Shown here piece by piece: positions 14,706 through 26,262 of a stretch of 40,582 nucleotides of DNA. The stretch lies in NCBI GenBank assembly GCA_015069615.1, contig SVIF01000013.1, forward strand, positions 1 through 40,582, read 5' to 3'. A program made the position numbers and the translations under genes. The notes below the pieces were generated by a model that made no database searches, was not told where the DNA came from, and saw only the letters and a program-made list of their open reading frames with translations. Positions within the stretch are counted from its first letter, which is position 1. Each line of letters begins with the position of its first letter. The stretch is from Clostridiales bacterium (lineage in GTDB: Bacteria > Bacillota > Clostridia > Christensenellales > Borkfalkiaceae).

Positions 14706-16031
14706 ATGAAATTTTTTGATAAAAACGTATTGCTTTCTAGTCGCGCGGCGAAAAAAATCTACACGGAAATTAAAAATTTACCCATTATTGATTACCATTG
14801 CCACCTTTCGGTAAAGGAAATTGCGGAAAACGCAAGTTTATCCGATCTGGGGGAAGCGTGGCTGAAGGCCGACCACTACAAATGGCGTTCCATGCGCCTT
14901 TGCGGTGTGGATGAAACATATATCACGGGGGATGCGCCGTACGAAGAAAAGTTTTTGAAATACGCGGAAATCGTACCCCGTCTTGCCGGTAGCCCCTTAT
15001 ATTACTGGACGCATATGGAATTAAACGCGGTTACGGGCATTCGTAAACCCTTAAACAAGCAAACCGCCCCCACCGTGTACGCGCAAGCAAACGAACGCTT
15101 ACGCGGGGTAAGGGTGCAGGATTTACTGAATCAATTCCGCGTTTCCTATCTTGCCACGACGGACGACCCCGTGGACGATTTGGCTTTGCACGGCAAATAC
15201 GGCAACACGGTGGTTGCGCCCACTTTCCGCCCGGATAAAGCACTTGGTTTAGACGGCGCGTATTTAAAAGAACTTGCCCGCGTTGCGGAAGTGGAAACGG
15301 ATACGTTGCAAGGCTTAAAAACCGCACTTGCAAAACGCTTGGACTTTTTCGTTAGCAAGGGTTGTAAAATTTCGGACCACGGCTTTTACGGGTTCCCCAA
15401 GGAAATTGCAAGCGAAAGCGAAGCGGCGGAATTGTACGCGAAGCGCGAAGGCTTAACCAAGGAAGAAAAGGAAAGCTTATTCGGGCATTTACTGTTATGG
15501 CTTGCGGGTGAATACGCAAAACGCGGCATCCTAATGCAACTGCACTTTGCGGTTTTAAGAAACTGTAACCCCGTGGGATTCGCGCGTTCGGGCGTGGATT
15601 CGGGGTACGATTTACCTGCGGATATTCCTTCGGCGGAAAACGCGGTGCGCTTCTTTGCCGCAATGGAAGAAGGCAAGCAGCCCCAAACGGTAATTTACGC
15701 GCTAAACGACGGCAACTTAACCGGGTTTGCCGCGCTTACGGGGGCGTTCCCCTTCGTAAAAGTGGGGGCGGCTTGGTGGTTTAACGACACCATGCAAGGC
15801 AACGCGCGTACCTTAGACGCGGTTGCGCAATTTTCCGCTTTGGGTACTTCGCTTGGTATGCTTACGGATAGCAGAAGTTTCACTTCGTACGTGCGTTTTG
15901 ATTTCTTCCGCCGTATTTTAGCAGATTACCTTGGAAACAAGGTAACGCGCGGCGAATACGATATGGCGGCGGCGTTAGAAGTGGCAAAAGATATTGCTTA
16001 CGGTAACGTAAAAGGAGCGTTAAAATTATGA
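14706..16031 (+). CDS. uxaC: Glucuronate (uronate) isomerase
   Basis: 441 residues. Interconverts D-glucuronate and D-fructuronate (and galacturonate/tagaturonate), the entry step of hexuronate catabolism. The amidohydrolase-like metal motif IIDYHCHLS gives His31 and His33. WRSMRLCGVDE, YYWTHMEL and LYYWTH-type substrate segments are characteristic of UxaC, as is GAAWWFNDTMQG near the C-terminus. Slightly shorter than the E. coli enzyme (about 470) but with all major blocks. Its stop overlaps the uxuA start by four bases. A substrate precursor entering here would arise from the upstream oxidoreductase/TIM-barrel genes or from import encoded elsewhere. Confidence 0.96.
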   Translation: MKFFDKNVLLSSRAAKKIYTEIKNLPIIDYHCHLSVKEIAENASLSDLGEAWLKADHYKWRSMRLCGVDETYITGDAPYEEKFLKYAEIVPRLAGSPLYYWTHMELNAVTGIRKPLNKQTAPTVYAQANERLRGVRVQDLLNQFRVSYLATTDDPVDDLALHGKYGNTVVAPTFRPDKALGLDGAYLKELARVAEVETDTLQGLKTALAKRLDFFVSKGCKISDHGFYGFPKEIASESEAAELYAKREGLTKEEKESLFGHLLLWLAGEYAKRGILMQLHFAVLRNCNPVGFARSGVDSGYDLPADIPSAENAVRFFAAMEEGKQPQTVIYALNDGNLTGFAALTGAFPFVKVGAAWWFNDTMQGNARTLDAVAQFSALGTSLGMLTDSRSFTSYVRFDFFRRILADYLGNKVTRGEYDMAAALEVAKDIAYGNVKGALKL

Positions 16032-17056
16032 AAATGACCTTTCGCTATTATGGGGAAGGGGATCCTATTTCCCTTTCGTATATCAGTCAAATTCAACCCG
16101 TAACCGGGGTTGTTTCGGCGGTGTACGGCGTTCCCGTTGGGGAAGTGTGGCCATACGAAAAAATCGCGGCGATTAAAGAAGCGGCGGAAAGCCACGGCCT
16201 AGAATTTGAAGTGGTGGAAAGCATCCCCGTGCACGAAGATATTAAAATGGGCTTGCCCACGCGCGATACCTACATTGAAGCGTACAAGGAAAACTTGCGC
16301 CGTGTGGCGAAAGCAGGGGTAAAATGCGTATGCTATAACTTTATGCCCGTGTTCGATTGGCTTAGGACCAACTTAAAATACCCCCATAGTAGCGGGGCGT
16401 ATTCGCTTGCTTACGACCACGAAGAACTGTTGAAGTTAGATCCCTTAAACTTGCACCTTCCCGGTTGGGACGAAAGTTACGAGGCGGGGCAGTTACAAGC
16501 GTTAGTTTCCGCTTATCAAAAGTTAACCGAAGAAGATTTATTCCAAAATTTAGTATACTTTTTAAGTAACGTTCTTCCCGTGGCGGAAGAAGTGGGCGTT
16601 CGTATGGCGATTCACCCAGACGATCCACCTTGGGGGGTATTCGGTATTCCCCGCATCATCAAGGGGGAAGAAGACTTCGACCGTTTGTTTACCGCCCTGC
16701 CTTCTATGGCAAACGGCATCACCTTCTGTACGGGTTCGCTGGGCGCGAATCCCAAAACGGATTTGGTAAAACTTGCGGCAAAATACGCAAAGCGTATTCC
16801 CTTCGCGCACCTTCGCCAATTAACGCATACGGGGGAAGGGAAGTTTTATGAAAATGGGCATTTAAGCGGTGCGGGGAACGTGGATATTATCGGCGTTGTG
16901 CGCGCTTTGACCGAAAACGGATTTGACGGCTACGTTCGCCCTGACCACGGTAGAAGCGTGTTTGGGGAAGCGCCCGGGGGCGGTTACGGTTTGTACGACC
17001 GCGCTATGGGGGCTTGCTATTTGCAAGGACTGTTTGAAGGTATGGAAAGGAGATAA
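16028..17056 (+). CDS. uxuA: Mannonate dehydratase
   Basis: 342 residues. Dehydrates D-mannonate to 2-keto-3-deoxy-D-gluconate. Family features: FRYYGEGDPISL at the start, ESIPVHEDIKMG, CYNFMPVFDW, MAIHPDDPPWGVFG and RPDHGRSVFGE, which together carry the metal and substrate residues of UxuA. The length is somewhat below the 390 residues of the E. coli enzyme, as in many Firmicutes. ATGA overlap with uxaC and a three-base gap to the SDR gene fix its place in the pathway. Confidence 0.96.
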   Translation: MKMTFRYYGEGDPISLSYISQIQPVTGVVSAVYGVPVGEVWPYEKIAAIKEAAESHGLEFEVVESIPVHEDIKMGLPTRDTYIEAYKENLRRVAKAGVKCVCYNFMPVFDWLRTNLKYPHSSGAYSLAYDHEELLKLDPLNLHLPGWDESYEAGQLQALVSAYQKLTEEDLFQNLVYFLSNVLPVAEEVGVRMAIHPDDPPWGVFGIPRIIKGEEDFDRLFTALPSMANGITFCTGSLGANPKTDLVKLAAKYAKRIPFAHLRQLTHTGEGKFYENGHLSGAGNVDIIGVVRALTENGFDGYVRPDHGRSVFGEAPGGGYGLYDRAMGACYLQGLFEGMERR

Positions 17057-17059
17057 ACT

Positions 17060-17878
17060 ATGAAAACGGATTTAACTGGAAAAGTCGCGGTAATTACGGG
17101 CGCAAACGGAGTTATTTGCGCGGAAATGACTAGGGCGCTTGCAAGAAGCGGCGCAAAGGTTGCCCTTCTTGGTAGAACGTACGCAAAGGTGGAAGCGTTA
17201 GCCAGCGAAATTGGCGAAAACGCTTTCCCCGTGGCTTGCGACTGCGTGAAAAAAGAAGATTTACTGCGCGCAAGGGAAGAAATTTTAAATAAGTTCGGCA
17301 AAGTGGATATTTTAATTAACGGCGTTGGGGGGAACCACCCTTCCGCTACCACCTTTAACGAACGCGCGGAGGACGCGGAAGAAGGCAAAAAGGACTTTTT
17401 CGGCATTGACGCGGAAGGGTTTTCTTTCGTGTTTGATACCAACCTAACTTCCGCCTTTTTGGCAACCCAAGTGTTTGCGGAACCTATGCTGGAAAAAGGG
17501 GGAAATATCATCAATATTTCTTCTATGAACGCTTTCCGCCCCCTAACCAAAATCCCCGCGTATTCGGCGGCGAAAGCGGCTTTGCAAAACTTTACGCAAT
17601 GGCTTGCCGTTCACTTTGCGGGCAAGGGGATCCGCGCCAACGCAATTGCCCCAGGCTTTTTCGTAACCGCACAAAATAAGGATTTATTGTTTGATGCGGA
17701 AGGGAATCCCACCCCCCGTTCGGGCAAAATTTTAACCGCTACCCCCATGCACCGATTCGGCAAGGTGGAAGAATTAACGGGCGCGCTTTTGTTTCTTGCG
17801 GATGATAGCGCAAGCGGATTCGTAACGGGTACGGTGCTTGCCGTAGACGGCGGGTTCTCCGCTTATAGTGGCGTATAA
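17060..17878 (+). CDS. SDR-family D-mannonate oxidoreductase (fructuronate reductase)
   Basis: 272-residue short-chain dehydrogenase. The nucleotide site is VITGANGVICAEMTRAL, a variant of TGxxxGIG seen in the fructuronate-reductase-like SDR group. The active site Ser lies in NISSMNAF and the YxxxK pair in AYSAAKAAL. The C-terminus GFVTGTVLAVDGGFSAYSGV is typical. It probably reduces D-fructuronate to D-mannonate, taking the role played by the unrelated UxuB in E. coli; that assignment rests on its position right after uxaC-uxuA. RBS AAAGGAG. It is the last gene before a promoter-containing gap. Confidence 0.88.
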   Translation: MKTDLTGKVAVITGANGVICAEMTRALARSGAKVALLGRTYAKVEALASEIGENAFPVACDCVKKEDLLRAREEILNKFGKVDILINGVGGNHPSATTFNERAEDAEEGKKDFFGIDAEGFSFVFDTNLTSAFLATQVFAEPMLEKGGNIINISSMNAFRPLTKIPAYSAAKAALQNFTQWLAVHFAGKGIRANAIAPGFFVTAQNKDLLFDAEGNPTPRSGKILTATPMHRFGKVEELTGALLFLADDSASGFVTGTVLAVDGGFSAYSGV

Positions 17879-17908
17879 AAGGCAATAATTGCAAAGTACT
17901 GGGCAATT

Positions 17909-17943
17909 TTCGTATGTTTTTCGGCATGCGAATATGATACAAT
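17909..17943 (+). promoter_or_regulatory. Internal promoter with overlapping inverted repeat before eda
   Basis: TACAAT at 17938-17943 preceded by TG at the extended -10 position; the -35 is poor. An inverted repeat with 8-bp arms and one mismatch (17909-17916 and 17925-17932) covers the -35 region and could be an operator. It suggests eda-GDSL-kdgK can be transcribed separately. Confidence 0.55.
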
Positions 17944-17970
17944 AAAGAAAAAAATTAGGAGCGTATTTTT

Positions 17971-18522
17971 ATGCAAAAATATATCCCAGTTGTGGTTGTA
18001 AAGGACGTAGACGAAGCAAGAAAGGTGTTTACCGCACTTTTGAAGGACGGTATTCCTTGTGCGGAAGTTACCTTCCGTACCGCTTGTGCGGAAGATGCGA
18101 TTCGCCTTTGTGCAAGTGAATTCCCCCAAATGGAAGTGGGCGCAGGCACGGTAATTAACGCAGAGCAATGCAAAAGAGCGATTGCCGCAGGGGCAAAGTT
18201 TATCGTTTCCCCCGGGCTTTCGGTAGAAGTGGCAAAGGTATGCAAAAAAAAGAATATTCCCTATATTCCCGGTTGCGTAACCCCCACCGAAATTATGCAA
18301 GCCATTTCCCTTGGTATTACCACGGTGAAATTCTTCCCCGCAAACGTATACGGTGGGCTTAGCGCAATTAAGGCGCTTTCCGCACCCTTCCCCCAAGTTA
18401 CTTTTGTACCTACGGGCGGTGTGGATGAAAATAATATGGAAGAATTTTTGGCGTTCCCCAAAATCGTTGCGGTGGGCGGCAGTTTCTTTGTGAAAAACGC
18501 GCTTAAAAAAATGGAAGATTAA
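17971..18522 (+). CDS. eda: 2-keto-3-deoxy-6-phosphogluconate (KDPG) aldolase
   Basis: 183 residues. Splits KDPG into pyruvate and glyceraldehyde 3-phosphate, the last step of uronate breakdown. Catalytic features: EVTFRT (Glu32, Arg36), GAGTV (58-62), SPG phosphate/substrate loop (80-82), the Schiff-base Lys120 in TTVKFFPA, and the PTGGV phosphate-binding loop. It is about 20 residues shorter than usual, missing the first helix before VIPVVV; the ATG at 17971 is supported by TTAGGAGCG upstream, and no earlier in-frame start with a ribosome site is visible. Confidence 0.93.
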   Translation: MQKYIPVVVVKDVDEARKVFTALLKDGIPCAEVTFRTACAEDAIRLCASEFPQMEVGAGTVINAEQCKRAIAAGAKFIVSPGLSVEVAKVCKKKNIPYIPGCVTPTEIMQAISLGITTVKFFPANVYGGLSAIKALSAPFPQVTFVPTGGVDENNMEEFLAFPKIVAVGGSFFVKNALKKMED

Positions 18523-18530
18523 GGAGCAAA

Positions 18531-19154
18531 ATGAAAATTTTATTTTTTGGTGATAGCATTACGGATATGGGGCGGAATCGGGAATCGCCCAACTCGGTAT
18601 GGGGCTATGGCAACGGCTACGTGGCGCAAGTTGCGGGCGAACTATTACTAGAAAACCCCACGGGTTACCAGCTGGTAAACCGCGGGATTAGCGGCAACCG
18701 CGTGGTGGACTTATACGCGCGCATCAAAGCGGACGTATGGAACGAACAACCCGACGTGCTTTCCATTTTAATCGGCGTTAACGATATTTGGCACGAAATT
18801 AACTATCAAAACGGTGTGGAATTAGACCGCTTTCAGCGCGTGTACCGCACCATGCTTGCGGAAACGAAGGAACGTATTCCCAACGTAAAACTGATGTTAT
18901 TAGAACCCTTCGTTTTAAAGGGTAGCGCAACCGAAGCGCGCTTTAACGAATTTACCGAGGTATACGAGTACGCCAAGGCGGTAAAAGAAATTGCAAAGGA
19001 ATTTGGAGCAACCTTCGTTCCCTTGCAAGAAAAATTAACCGCTGCGTCCGAAAAGTTCGGGGTAGAACCCTATTTGTACGACGGGGTGCATCCGCATATC
19101 GCGGGCGCAAAACTGATTGCGGAAGAATGGCTTTCCGCTTTTGAAAAAATATAA
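18531..19154 (+). CDS. SGNH/GDSL-family hydrolase (probable carbohydrate esterase)
   Basis: 207 residues. Block I FFGDSITDMG holds the catalytic Ser, block II Gly is in NRGISGNRV, block III is IGVNDIWH, and block V DGVHPH has the catalytic Asp and His. No signal peptide is visible, so it should act in the cytoplasm. Similar proteins remove acetyl groups from plant-wall oligosaccharides. Set between eda and kdgK, it may deacetylate uronate-containing oligosaccharides before breakdown; the substrate is inference. AAGGAG ribosome site eight bases after the eda stop. Confidence 0.85.
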   Translation: MKILFFGDSITDMGRNRESPNSVWGYGNGYVAQVAGELLLENPTGYQLVNRGISGNRVVDLYARIKADVWNEQPDVLSILIGVNDIWHEINYQNGVELDRFQRVYRTMLAETKERIPNVKLMLLEPFVLKGSATEARFNEFTEVYEYAKAVKEIAKEFGATFVPLQEKLTAASEKFGVEPYLYDGVHPHIAGAKLIAEEWLSAFEKI

Positions 19155-19176
19155 GAAATGTTTTAAGGAGAAAATT

Positions 19177-20196
19177 ATGAAAGTTGTAACTTTAGGCGAA
19201 TTGATGTTACGTCTTGCCCCCGCGGGCTACGAACGTTTCGTGCAAGCGGGTTCGTTAGGGATGACCTTTGGCGGCGGAGAAGCAAACGTTGCCGTTTCCT
19301 TGGCAAATTACGGGGTGGATGCCGCCTTCGTAAGTAAACTACCTTCACACGAAATCGGCCAAGCGGCGGTAAACTCTTTAAGAAAATTCGGGGTAGATAC
19401 TTCGGCTATCGTTCGCGGTGGTAGCCGTGTGGGGATTTACTTCCTAGAAAAAGGCGCTTCCCAACGCGCAAGTAAGGTAATTTACGACCGTGCAGGTTCT
19501 GCCTTCGCTCTTTCTAATAATGAAGAATATAACTGGGAAGAAATTTTCAAGGGTGCGGACTGGTTCCACTTTACGGGGATTACGCCCGCTTTGGGGGATA
19601 ACGTTGCAAGCCTTACCTTGCAAGCGGCAAAGGCGGCAAAAGCGCTTGGCTTAACCGTTTCTTGCGACTTAAACTACCGCAATAAACTTTGGACGCGTGA
19701 AAAAGCGCGCGAAGTGATGAGCGGTCTTATGGAGTACGTTGACGTATGTATTTCTAACGAAGAAGACGCGTACGACGTATTCGGTATCCGCGCGGAAAAC
19801 ACCAGCGTGGAAAAGGGCGAATTGAACCACGCCGCATACGAAAGCGTTGCAAAGCAACTTACGGATAAATTCGGCTTTAAAAAGGTGGCAATCACCCTTA
19901 GAACTTCGCTTTCCGCAAGCGATAACCTTTGGGCGGCAATGCTGTACAGCGAAGGAAAGGCGTACTATTCCAAGCAATACCCCGTGCATATCGTGGACCG
20001 CGTAGGCGGTGGGGATAGCTTTGGCGGCGGTTTAATTTACGCGCTACTCAATAACTTTGATAACCAGCCCGCCATTGAATTTGCGGTTGCGGCAAGTTGC
20101 TTAAAGCATAGCATTGAAGGGGACTACAACTTGGTTTCCAAGGAAGAAGTTTTGAAACTTGCGGGCGGTAACGGTAGTGGCCGTGTAGAACGCTAA
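19177..20196 (+). CDS. kdgK: 2-keto-3-deoxygluconate kinase (PfkB family)
   Basis: 339 residues from the ATG at 19177, which follows TTAAGGAG; an earlier in-frame start at 19117 would lie inside the upstream gene. PfkB fold: N-terminal substrate site FGGGEANVAVSLA, and the C-terminal nucleotide signature DRVGGGDSFGGGLI with the catalytic base Asp280. GDSF in place of the common GDAF is a normal KdgK variant. It phosphorylates KDG to KDPG, the substrate of eda encoded 1.2 kb upstream. With uxaC, uxuA, the SDR and eda it completes the route from glucuronate to pyruvate and glyceraldehyde 3-phosphate. Confidence 0.93.
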   Translation: MKVVTLGELMLRLAPAGYERFVQAGSLGMTFGGGEANVAVSLANYGVDAAFVSKLPSHEIGQAAVNSLRKFGVDTSAIVRGGSRVGIYFLEKGASQRASKVIYDRAGSAFALSNNEEYNWEEIFKGADWFHFTGITPALGDNVASLTLQAAKAAKALGLTVSCDLNYRNKLWTREKAREVMSGLMEYVDVCISNEEDAYDVFGIRAENTSVEKGELNHAAYESVAKQLTDKFGFKKVAITLRTSLSASDNLWAAMLYSEGKAYYSKQYPVHIVDRVGGGDSFGGGLIYALLNNFDNQPAIEFAVAASCLKHSIEGDYNLVSKEEVLKLAGGNGSGRVER

Positions 20197-20250
20197 CCCC
20201 CGTAACTGAACGAAATCGGTTTTTCATAGGAAAAAGACCATAAAGAAAAT

Positions 20251-20290
20251 GCGCCTTTCCCTTTTACGGGGAAGGCGCGTTCTTTTTTTC
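20251..20290 (+). terminator. Intrinsic terminator after kdgK
   Basis: An 11-bp stem with one G-U pair (arms about 20251-20261 and 20268-20278) followed by TTCTTTTTTT. It separates the uronate genes from the pyr operon. The gene-free stretch 20197-20567 holds this terminator, the pyr promoter and the pyr leader. Confidence 0.88.
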
Positions 20291-20379
20291 CTTTGTTCTC
20301 TTCCAAAAACCCTTCAAGAAACGCAAATTGTGGGGAAGGGGTAAATTTTCATTTCTAAGGGACTTTTTTTATAAAACGC

Positions 20380-20408
20380 TTGACAAACGCGCGTACGCGT
20401 GATACAAT
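20380..20408 (+). promoter_or_regulatory. Sigma-A promoter of the pyr operon
   Basis: Perfect TTGACA at 20380-20385 and TACAAT at 20403-20408 with 17-bp spacing. The spacer includes the 10-bp palindrome CGCGTACGCG. The start near 20415 gives a leader of about 150 nt before pyrR. Confidence 0.85.
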
Positions 20409-20414
20409 AAATGC

Positions 20415-22318
<1,904 letters not shown>

Positions 22319-22343
22319 ATTACGGAATATAAGGAGAAAGAAA

Positions 22344-25300
22344 ATGGCAAAGAGAACGGACATTAAAAAGGTACTTATCATCGGCTCGGGCCCCATCGTT
22401 ATCGGTCAGGCGGCGGAATTTGACTACGCGGGTACGCAAGCGTGCTTGGCGCTAAAAGAAGAAGGGTACGAAGTTGTCCTCGTAAACTCCAACCCCGCAA
22501 CCATTATGACGGATACCACTATTGCGGATAAGGTGTACATGGAACCCTTAACTTTGGAATACGTGGCGAAAATTTTAAGATACGAACGCCCGGATGCCAT
22601 CCTTCCCGGTATCGGCGGTCAAACGGGGTTAAACCTTGCAATGCAACTGGAAAAGAAGGGCGTGCTGAAAGAATGTAACGTAGAACTTTTGGGTACCAGC
22701 AGCGAAAGTATTGAACGCGCGGAAGACCGTGAAATGTTCAAACAACTTTGCCAGTCCATCGGCGAACCCACCATCCCTTCGGAAATCACCTATAACCTAG
22801 AAGAAGCGAAGGCGGCTGCAAAGCGCATCGGTTATCCCGTTGTTCTTCGCCCCGCGTTTACCCTTGGCGGTACGGGCGGCGGCTTTGCTTATAACGAAGA
22901 AGAATTGGTGGAAATCGGCACGAACGGCTTTAAGCTTTCCCCCGTTCACCAAGTATTAATTGAAAAAAGCGTAAAGGGATATAAGGAAATTGAATTTGAA
23001 GTAATGCGGGATAGCGCGGACCACGCGATCACCATTTGCGGTATGGAAAATATCGACCCCGTTGGCGTTCACACGGGGGACTCTATCGTAGTTGCTCCCA
23101 TTATGACGCTTTCTGAAAAAGACCAAAAAATGCTGAACGACAGTGCAATTAAAATTATTCGCGAACTGAAAATTGCGGGCGGTTGTAACGTACAGTTTGC
23201 GTTAAACCCCGAAACCAGCGAATATTACTTAATTGAAGTAAACCCCCGCGTAAGCCGTTCTTCCGCTTTGGCAAGTAAAGCAAGCGGTTACCCCATTGCA
23301 AGGGTAACGGCGAAAATTGCGGTAGGGATGCTTCTTGAAGATATCGCGATAGCGAACACCAACGCGGCATTTGAACCCGCGCTTGACTACGTAATTGCCA
23401 AACTTCCCCGCTTCCCCTTTGATAAATTCACCAACGCGGCTAACGTTCTCGGCACGCAAATGAAGGCAACGGGCGAAGTAATGGGTATCGGTTCTACCTT
23501 GGAAGAATGCTTGTTAAAATCCGTGCGCTCCTTAGAAATCGGCGCTTGCCACTTCCACCTTCCCAAGTTTGACGGCAAAACCACCGAAGAACTGAAGAAA
23601 TACATCTCCGTGTTCCGGGACGACAACATCTTTGCAGTAGCCGAATTGATGCGTAGGGGGGTAACCGTGGAAGAATTGTTCGGTATCACCCAAATCACCC
23701 GCTATTTCTTGGAAGCGGTGCTTCGTATCGTAAAAATGGAAGAAACGGTGAAAAACGCAAAGGACGACGAAGAAATTTTATTTGAAGCAAAGAAGATGGG
23801 CTTCTCGGATAAATATATCGCGAAACTTTGGGGGGAAAAGGAACTTTACGTTTACGAAATGAGAAAGCGTTTGGGTATGTATCCCGTATTCCGTATGGTA
23901 GATACCTGCCACACGAACGCGTATATTCCTTATTTCTATTCTTCGTATAAGGGTGAAAATCAATCGGTAATCACCCCCAAAAAGAAAATCGTGGTGCTTG
24001 GCGCAGGGCCTATCCGTATCGGTCAAGGGGTAGAATTTGACTATTCCACCGTACACGCGGTAACCACCATTAAAAAATCGGGTTACGAAGCAATTATCAT
24101 CAACAACAACCCCGAAACGGTTTCTACCGACTACACCACCGCGGATAAGTTGTATTTTGAACCTTTAACCGCAGAAGACGTAATGAATATTATCGAGTTT
24201 GAAAAGCCCGAAGGCGTTATCGCTTCCTTGGGTGGACAAACCGCAATCAACTTGGCGCAACCCTTAATGGAACGCGGCGTTAAGATTATCGGTACGGATT
24301 GTGAAGCGATTGAACGCGCGGAAAACCGTGATGCGTTTGAAAAGATTTTGGAAGAATTACATATTCCCCAACCCCAAGGCCAAGCGGTTACCCGCATTGA
24401 ACAAGGGGTGGAAGTAGCTGCTAAAATCGGCTATCCCGTACTGGTTCGTCCCAGCTTTGTACTGGGCGGCCGCGCAATGCAAATCGTTGCGAACGAAGAT
24501 CAACTTCGCCACTACTTAAAAACCGCGGTAGAAATTGACGAAGATAAGCCCGTTTTGGTTGATAAATACATCCAAGGTAGGGAAGTGGAAGTAGACGCGA
24601 TTTGCGACGGCAGAGACGTATTCGTTCCCGGCATTATGGAACTGGTTGAAAGAACGGGCGTTCACAGTGGGGACAGTATCAGCGTATATCCTTCGTTCAG
24701 TATCTCTAACAAAGTAAAGGGCATTATTCTGCAATACGCGAAAAAGCTTGGGCTTGGTATCGGTATCGTTGGGCTTTACAACATCCAATTCATCGTGGAT
24801 AAGGAAGACAACGTGTTTATCATTGAAGTAAACCCCCGTTCTTCGCGTACCGTACCCTTCCTTTCTAAGTCTACGGGTTACAGCCTTGCGGATATCGCAA
24901 CCGAAGTAATTTTGGGTAAGAGCTTAAAGGAACAGGGCATTTTCGATATCTATCCCACCGAAAAGAAACGCTGGTACGTTAAAGTTCCCGTATTCTCCTT
25001 TAACAAACTGCGTGGACTAGACGCGTACCTTTCCCCCGAAATGAAATCCACGGGTGAAGCTATCGGCTACGACGATACCTTGAACCGCGCGTTATACAAG
25101 GCTTTGCAAGCATCGGGTATGCGTTTGCAAAACTACGGCTCGGTATTCGCTACCATCGCGGATAAGGATAAGGAAGAAGCACTTCCCTTAATTCGCCGTT
25201 TCTACAACCTTGGGTTCAATATCGTTGCAACCGAAGGAACGGCAAAGTTCTTAAAGGCAAACGGCATTAGAACGCACGTATTTAAAAAGATTTCTGAAGG

Positions 25301-25517
25301 CAGCAGCGAAGTTTTAGATAACTTGCGTATGGGATATATTTCGTACGTAATCAACACCCGCGACATCTCTTCCTTCGGTCAGGAAAACGACGGGGTGGAA
25401 ATCCGCCGTGCCGCTACCGAAAATAACGTAAATATCTTCACCGCGCTGGATACGGTTAAGGTGCTTTTGGACGTACTGGAAGAAATCACCCTAACCATTT
25501 CCACCATTGACGCGTAA
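22344..25517 (+). CDS. carB: Carbamoyl-phosphate synthase large subunit
   Basis: 1057 residues, full length. Two homologous ATP-grasp halves: the first opens with [20 protein letters not shown] and includes [12 protein letters not shown], and the second opens with [19 protein letters not shown] and includes [14 protein letters not shown]-terminal MGS-like allosteric domain (about residues 930-1050) carries [14 protein letters not shown], the UMP/IMP-binding region. The enzyme makes carbamoyl phosphate but needs the CarA glutaminase to use glutamine. carA is not in this window. AAGGAGAAAG precedes the ATG. Confidence 0.97.
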   Translation: MAKRTDIKKVLIIGSGPIVIGQAAEFDYAGTQACLALKEEGYEVVLVNSNPATIMTDTTIADKVYMEPLTLEYVAKILRYERPDAILPGIGGQTGLNLAMQLEKKGVLKECNVELLGTSSESIERAEDREMFKQLCQSIGEPTIPSEITYNLEEAKAAAKRIGYPVVLRPAFTLGGTGGGFAYNEEELVEIGTNGFKLSPVHQVLIEKSVKGYKEIEFEVMRDSADHAITICGMENIDPVGVHTGDSIVVAPIMTLSEKDQKMLNDSAIKIIRELKIAGGCNVQFALNPETSEYYLIEVNPRVSRSSALASKASGYPIARVTAKIAVGMLLEDIAIANTNAAFEPALDYVIAKLPRFPFDKFTNAANVLGTQMKATGEVMGIGSTLEECLLKSVRSLEIGACHFHLPKFDGKTTEELKKYISVFRDDNIFAVAELMRRGVTVEELFGITQITRYFLEAVLRIVKMEETVKNAKDDEEILFEAKKMGFSDKYIAKLWGEKELYVYEMRKRLGMYPVFRMVDTCHTNAYIPYFYSSYKGENQSVITPKKKIVVLGAGPIRIGQGVEFDYSTVHAVTTIKKSGYEAIIINNNPETVSTDYTTADKLYFEPLTAEDVMNIIEFEKPEGVIASLGGQTAINLAQPLMERGVKIIGTDCEAIERAENRDAFEKILEELHIPQPQGQAVTRIEQGVEVAAKIGYPVLVRPSFVLGGRAMQIVANEDQLRHYLKTAVEIDEDKPVLVDKYIQGREVEVDAICDGRDVFVPGIMELVERTGVHSGDSISVYPSFSISNKVKGIILQYAKKLGLGIGIVGLYNIQFIVDKEDNVFIIEVNPRSSRTVPFLSKSTGYSLADIATEVILGKSLKEQGIFDIYPTEKKRWYVKVPVFSFNKLRGLDAYLSPEMKSTGEAIGYDDTLNRALYKALQASGMRLQNYGSVFATIADKDKEEALPLIRRFYNLGFNIVATEGTAKFLKANGIRTHVFKKISEGSSEVLDNLRMGYISYVINTRDISSFGQENDGVEIRRAATENNVNIFTALDTVKVLLDVLEEITLTISTIDA

Positions 25518-25530
25518 TCGGGAGTTTACA

Positions 25531-26262
25531 ATGAAGGAAGTCCTTTTACAAATTCAATCTAACCGCGCGCTTACCGAATCGGTGTACGAAATGCGCCTTA
25601 CGGGGGACGTTTCGGCTATCACCGCTTCGGGGCAGTTCGTAAATATCAAATTAGACGGGTTGTTTTTGCGCCGCCCTATTTCGGTGTGCGACGTAGAAAA
25701 CGGCGTTTTAACCCTGCTTTATAAAGTGGTGGGGAAAGGCACCGAACAAATGGCGAATATGCAAGCGGGGGAAACACTGAACGTTTTAGTTGGGCTTGGT
25801 AACGGTTACGATTTATCCCTGTCCGGCGAAGCCCCCGTGCTTATGGGCGGCGGTGTTGGCGTGCCCCCTATGTATATGCTTGCTAAGGAACTAATTAAGC
25901 AAGGCAAAAAAGTAACCGCTATTTTAGGGTTTAACACCCAAGCGGAAGTGTTTTACGAAGAAGAATTTAAGCGCCTTGGCGCAACCGTTATCGTAACCAC
26001 GGCAGACGGTAGTTACGGGCAAAAAGGTTTCGTTACGGACGCGCTGAAAGGGGTGGATTACACCTATTTCTACACTTGTGGGCCCGAACCAATGTTAAAA
26101 GCGGTGTTTAAGGCAACGAACACTTCGGGGCAGTTCAGCTTTGAAGAACGGATGGGCTGCGGATTTGGCGCGTGCATGGGTTGTTCGTGCAAAACCGTAA
26201 CGGGGTATAAACGCATTTGTAAGGAAGGCCCCGTTCTAGTTAAGGAGGAAATCTTATGGTAG
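25531..26262 (+). CDS. pyrK: Dihydroorotate dehydrogenase electron transfer subunit PyrK
   Basis: 243 residues from the ATG at 25531 (GGGAG upstream); an in-frame TTG at 25507 inside carB is less likely. FAD-binding motif LRRPISVCDVE, NAD-binding region VLMGGGVGVPPMYMLA, and a C-terminal [2Fe-2S] cysteine cluster in MGCGFGACMGCSCKT with the last ligand in YKRICKEG. Passes electrons from PyrD to NAD+. Overlaps the start of pyrD by seven bases, as expected for partners of a heterotetramer. Confidence 0.95.
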   Translation: MKEVLLQIQSNRALTESVYEMRLTGDVSAITASGQFVNIKLDGLFLRRPISVCDVENGVLTLLYKVVGKGTEQMANMQAGETLNVLVGLGNGYDLSLSGEAPVLMGGGVGVPPMYMLAKELIKQGKKVTAILGFNTQAEVFYEEEFKRLGATVIVTTADGSYGQKGFVTDALKGVDYTYFYTCGPEPMLKAVFKATNTSGQFSFEERMGCGFGACMGCSCKTVTGYKRICKEGPVLVKEEILW

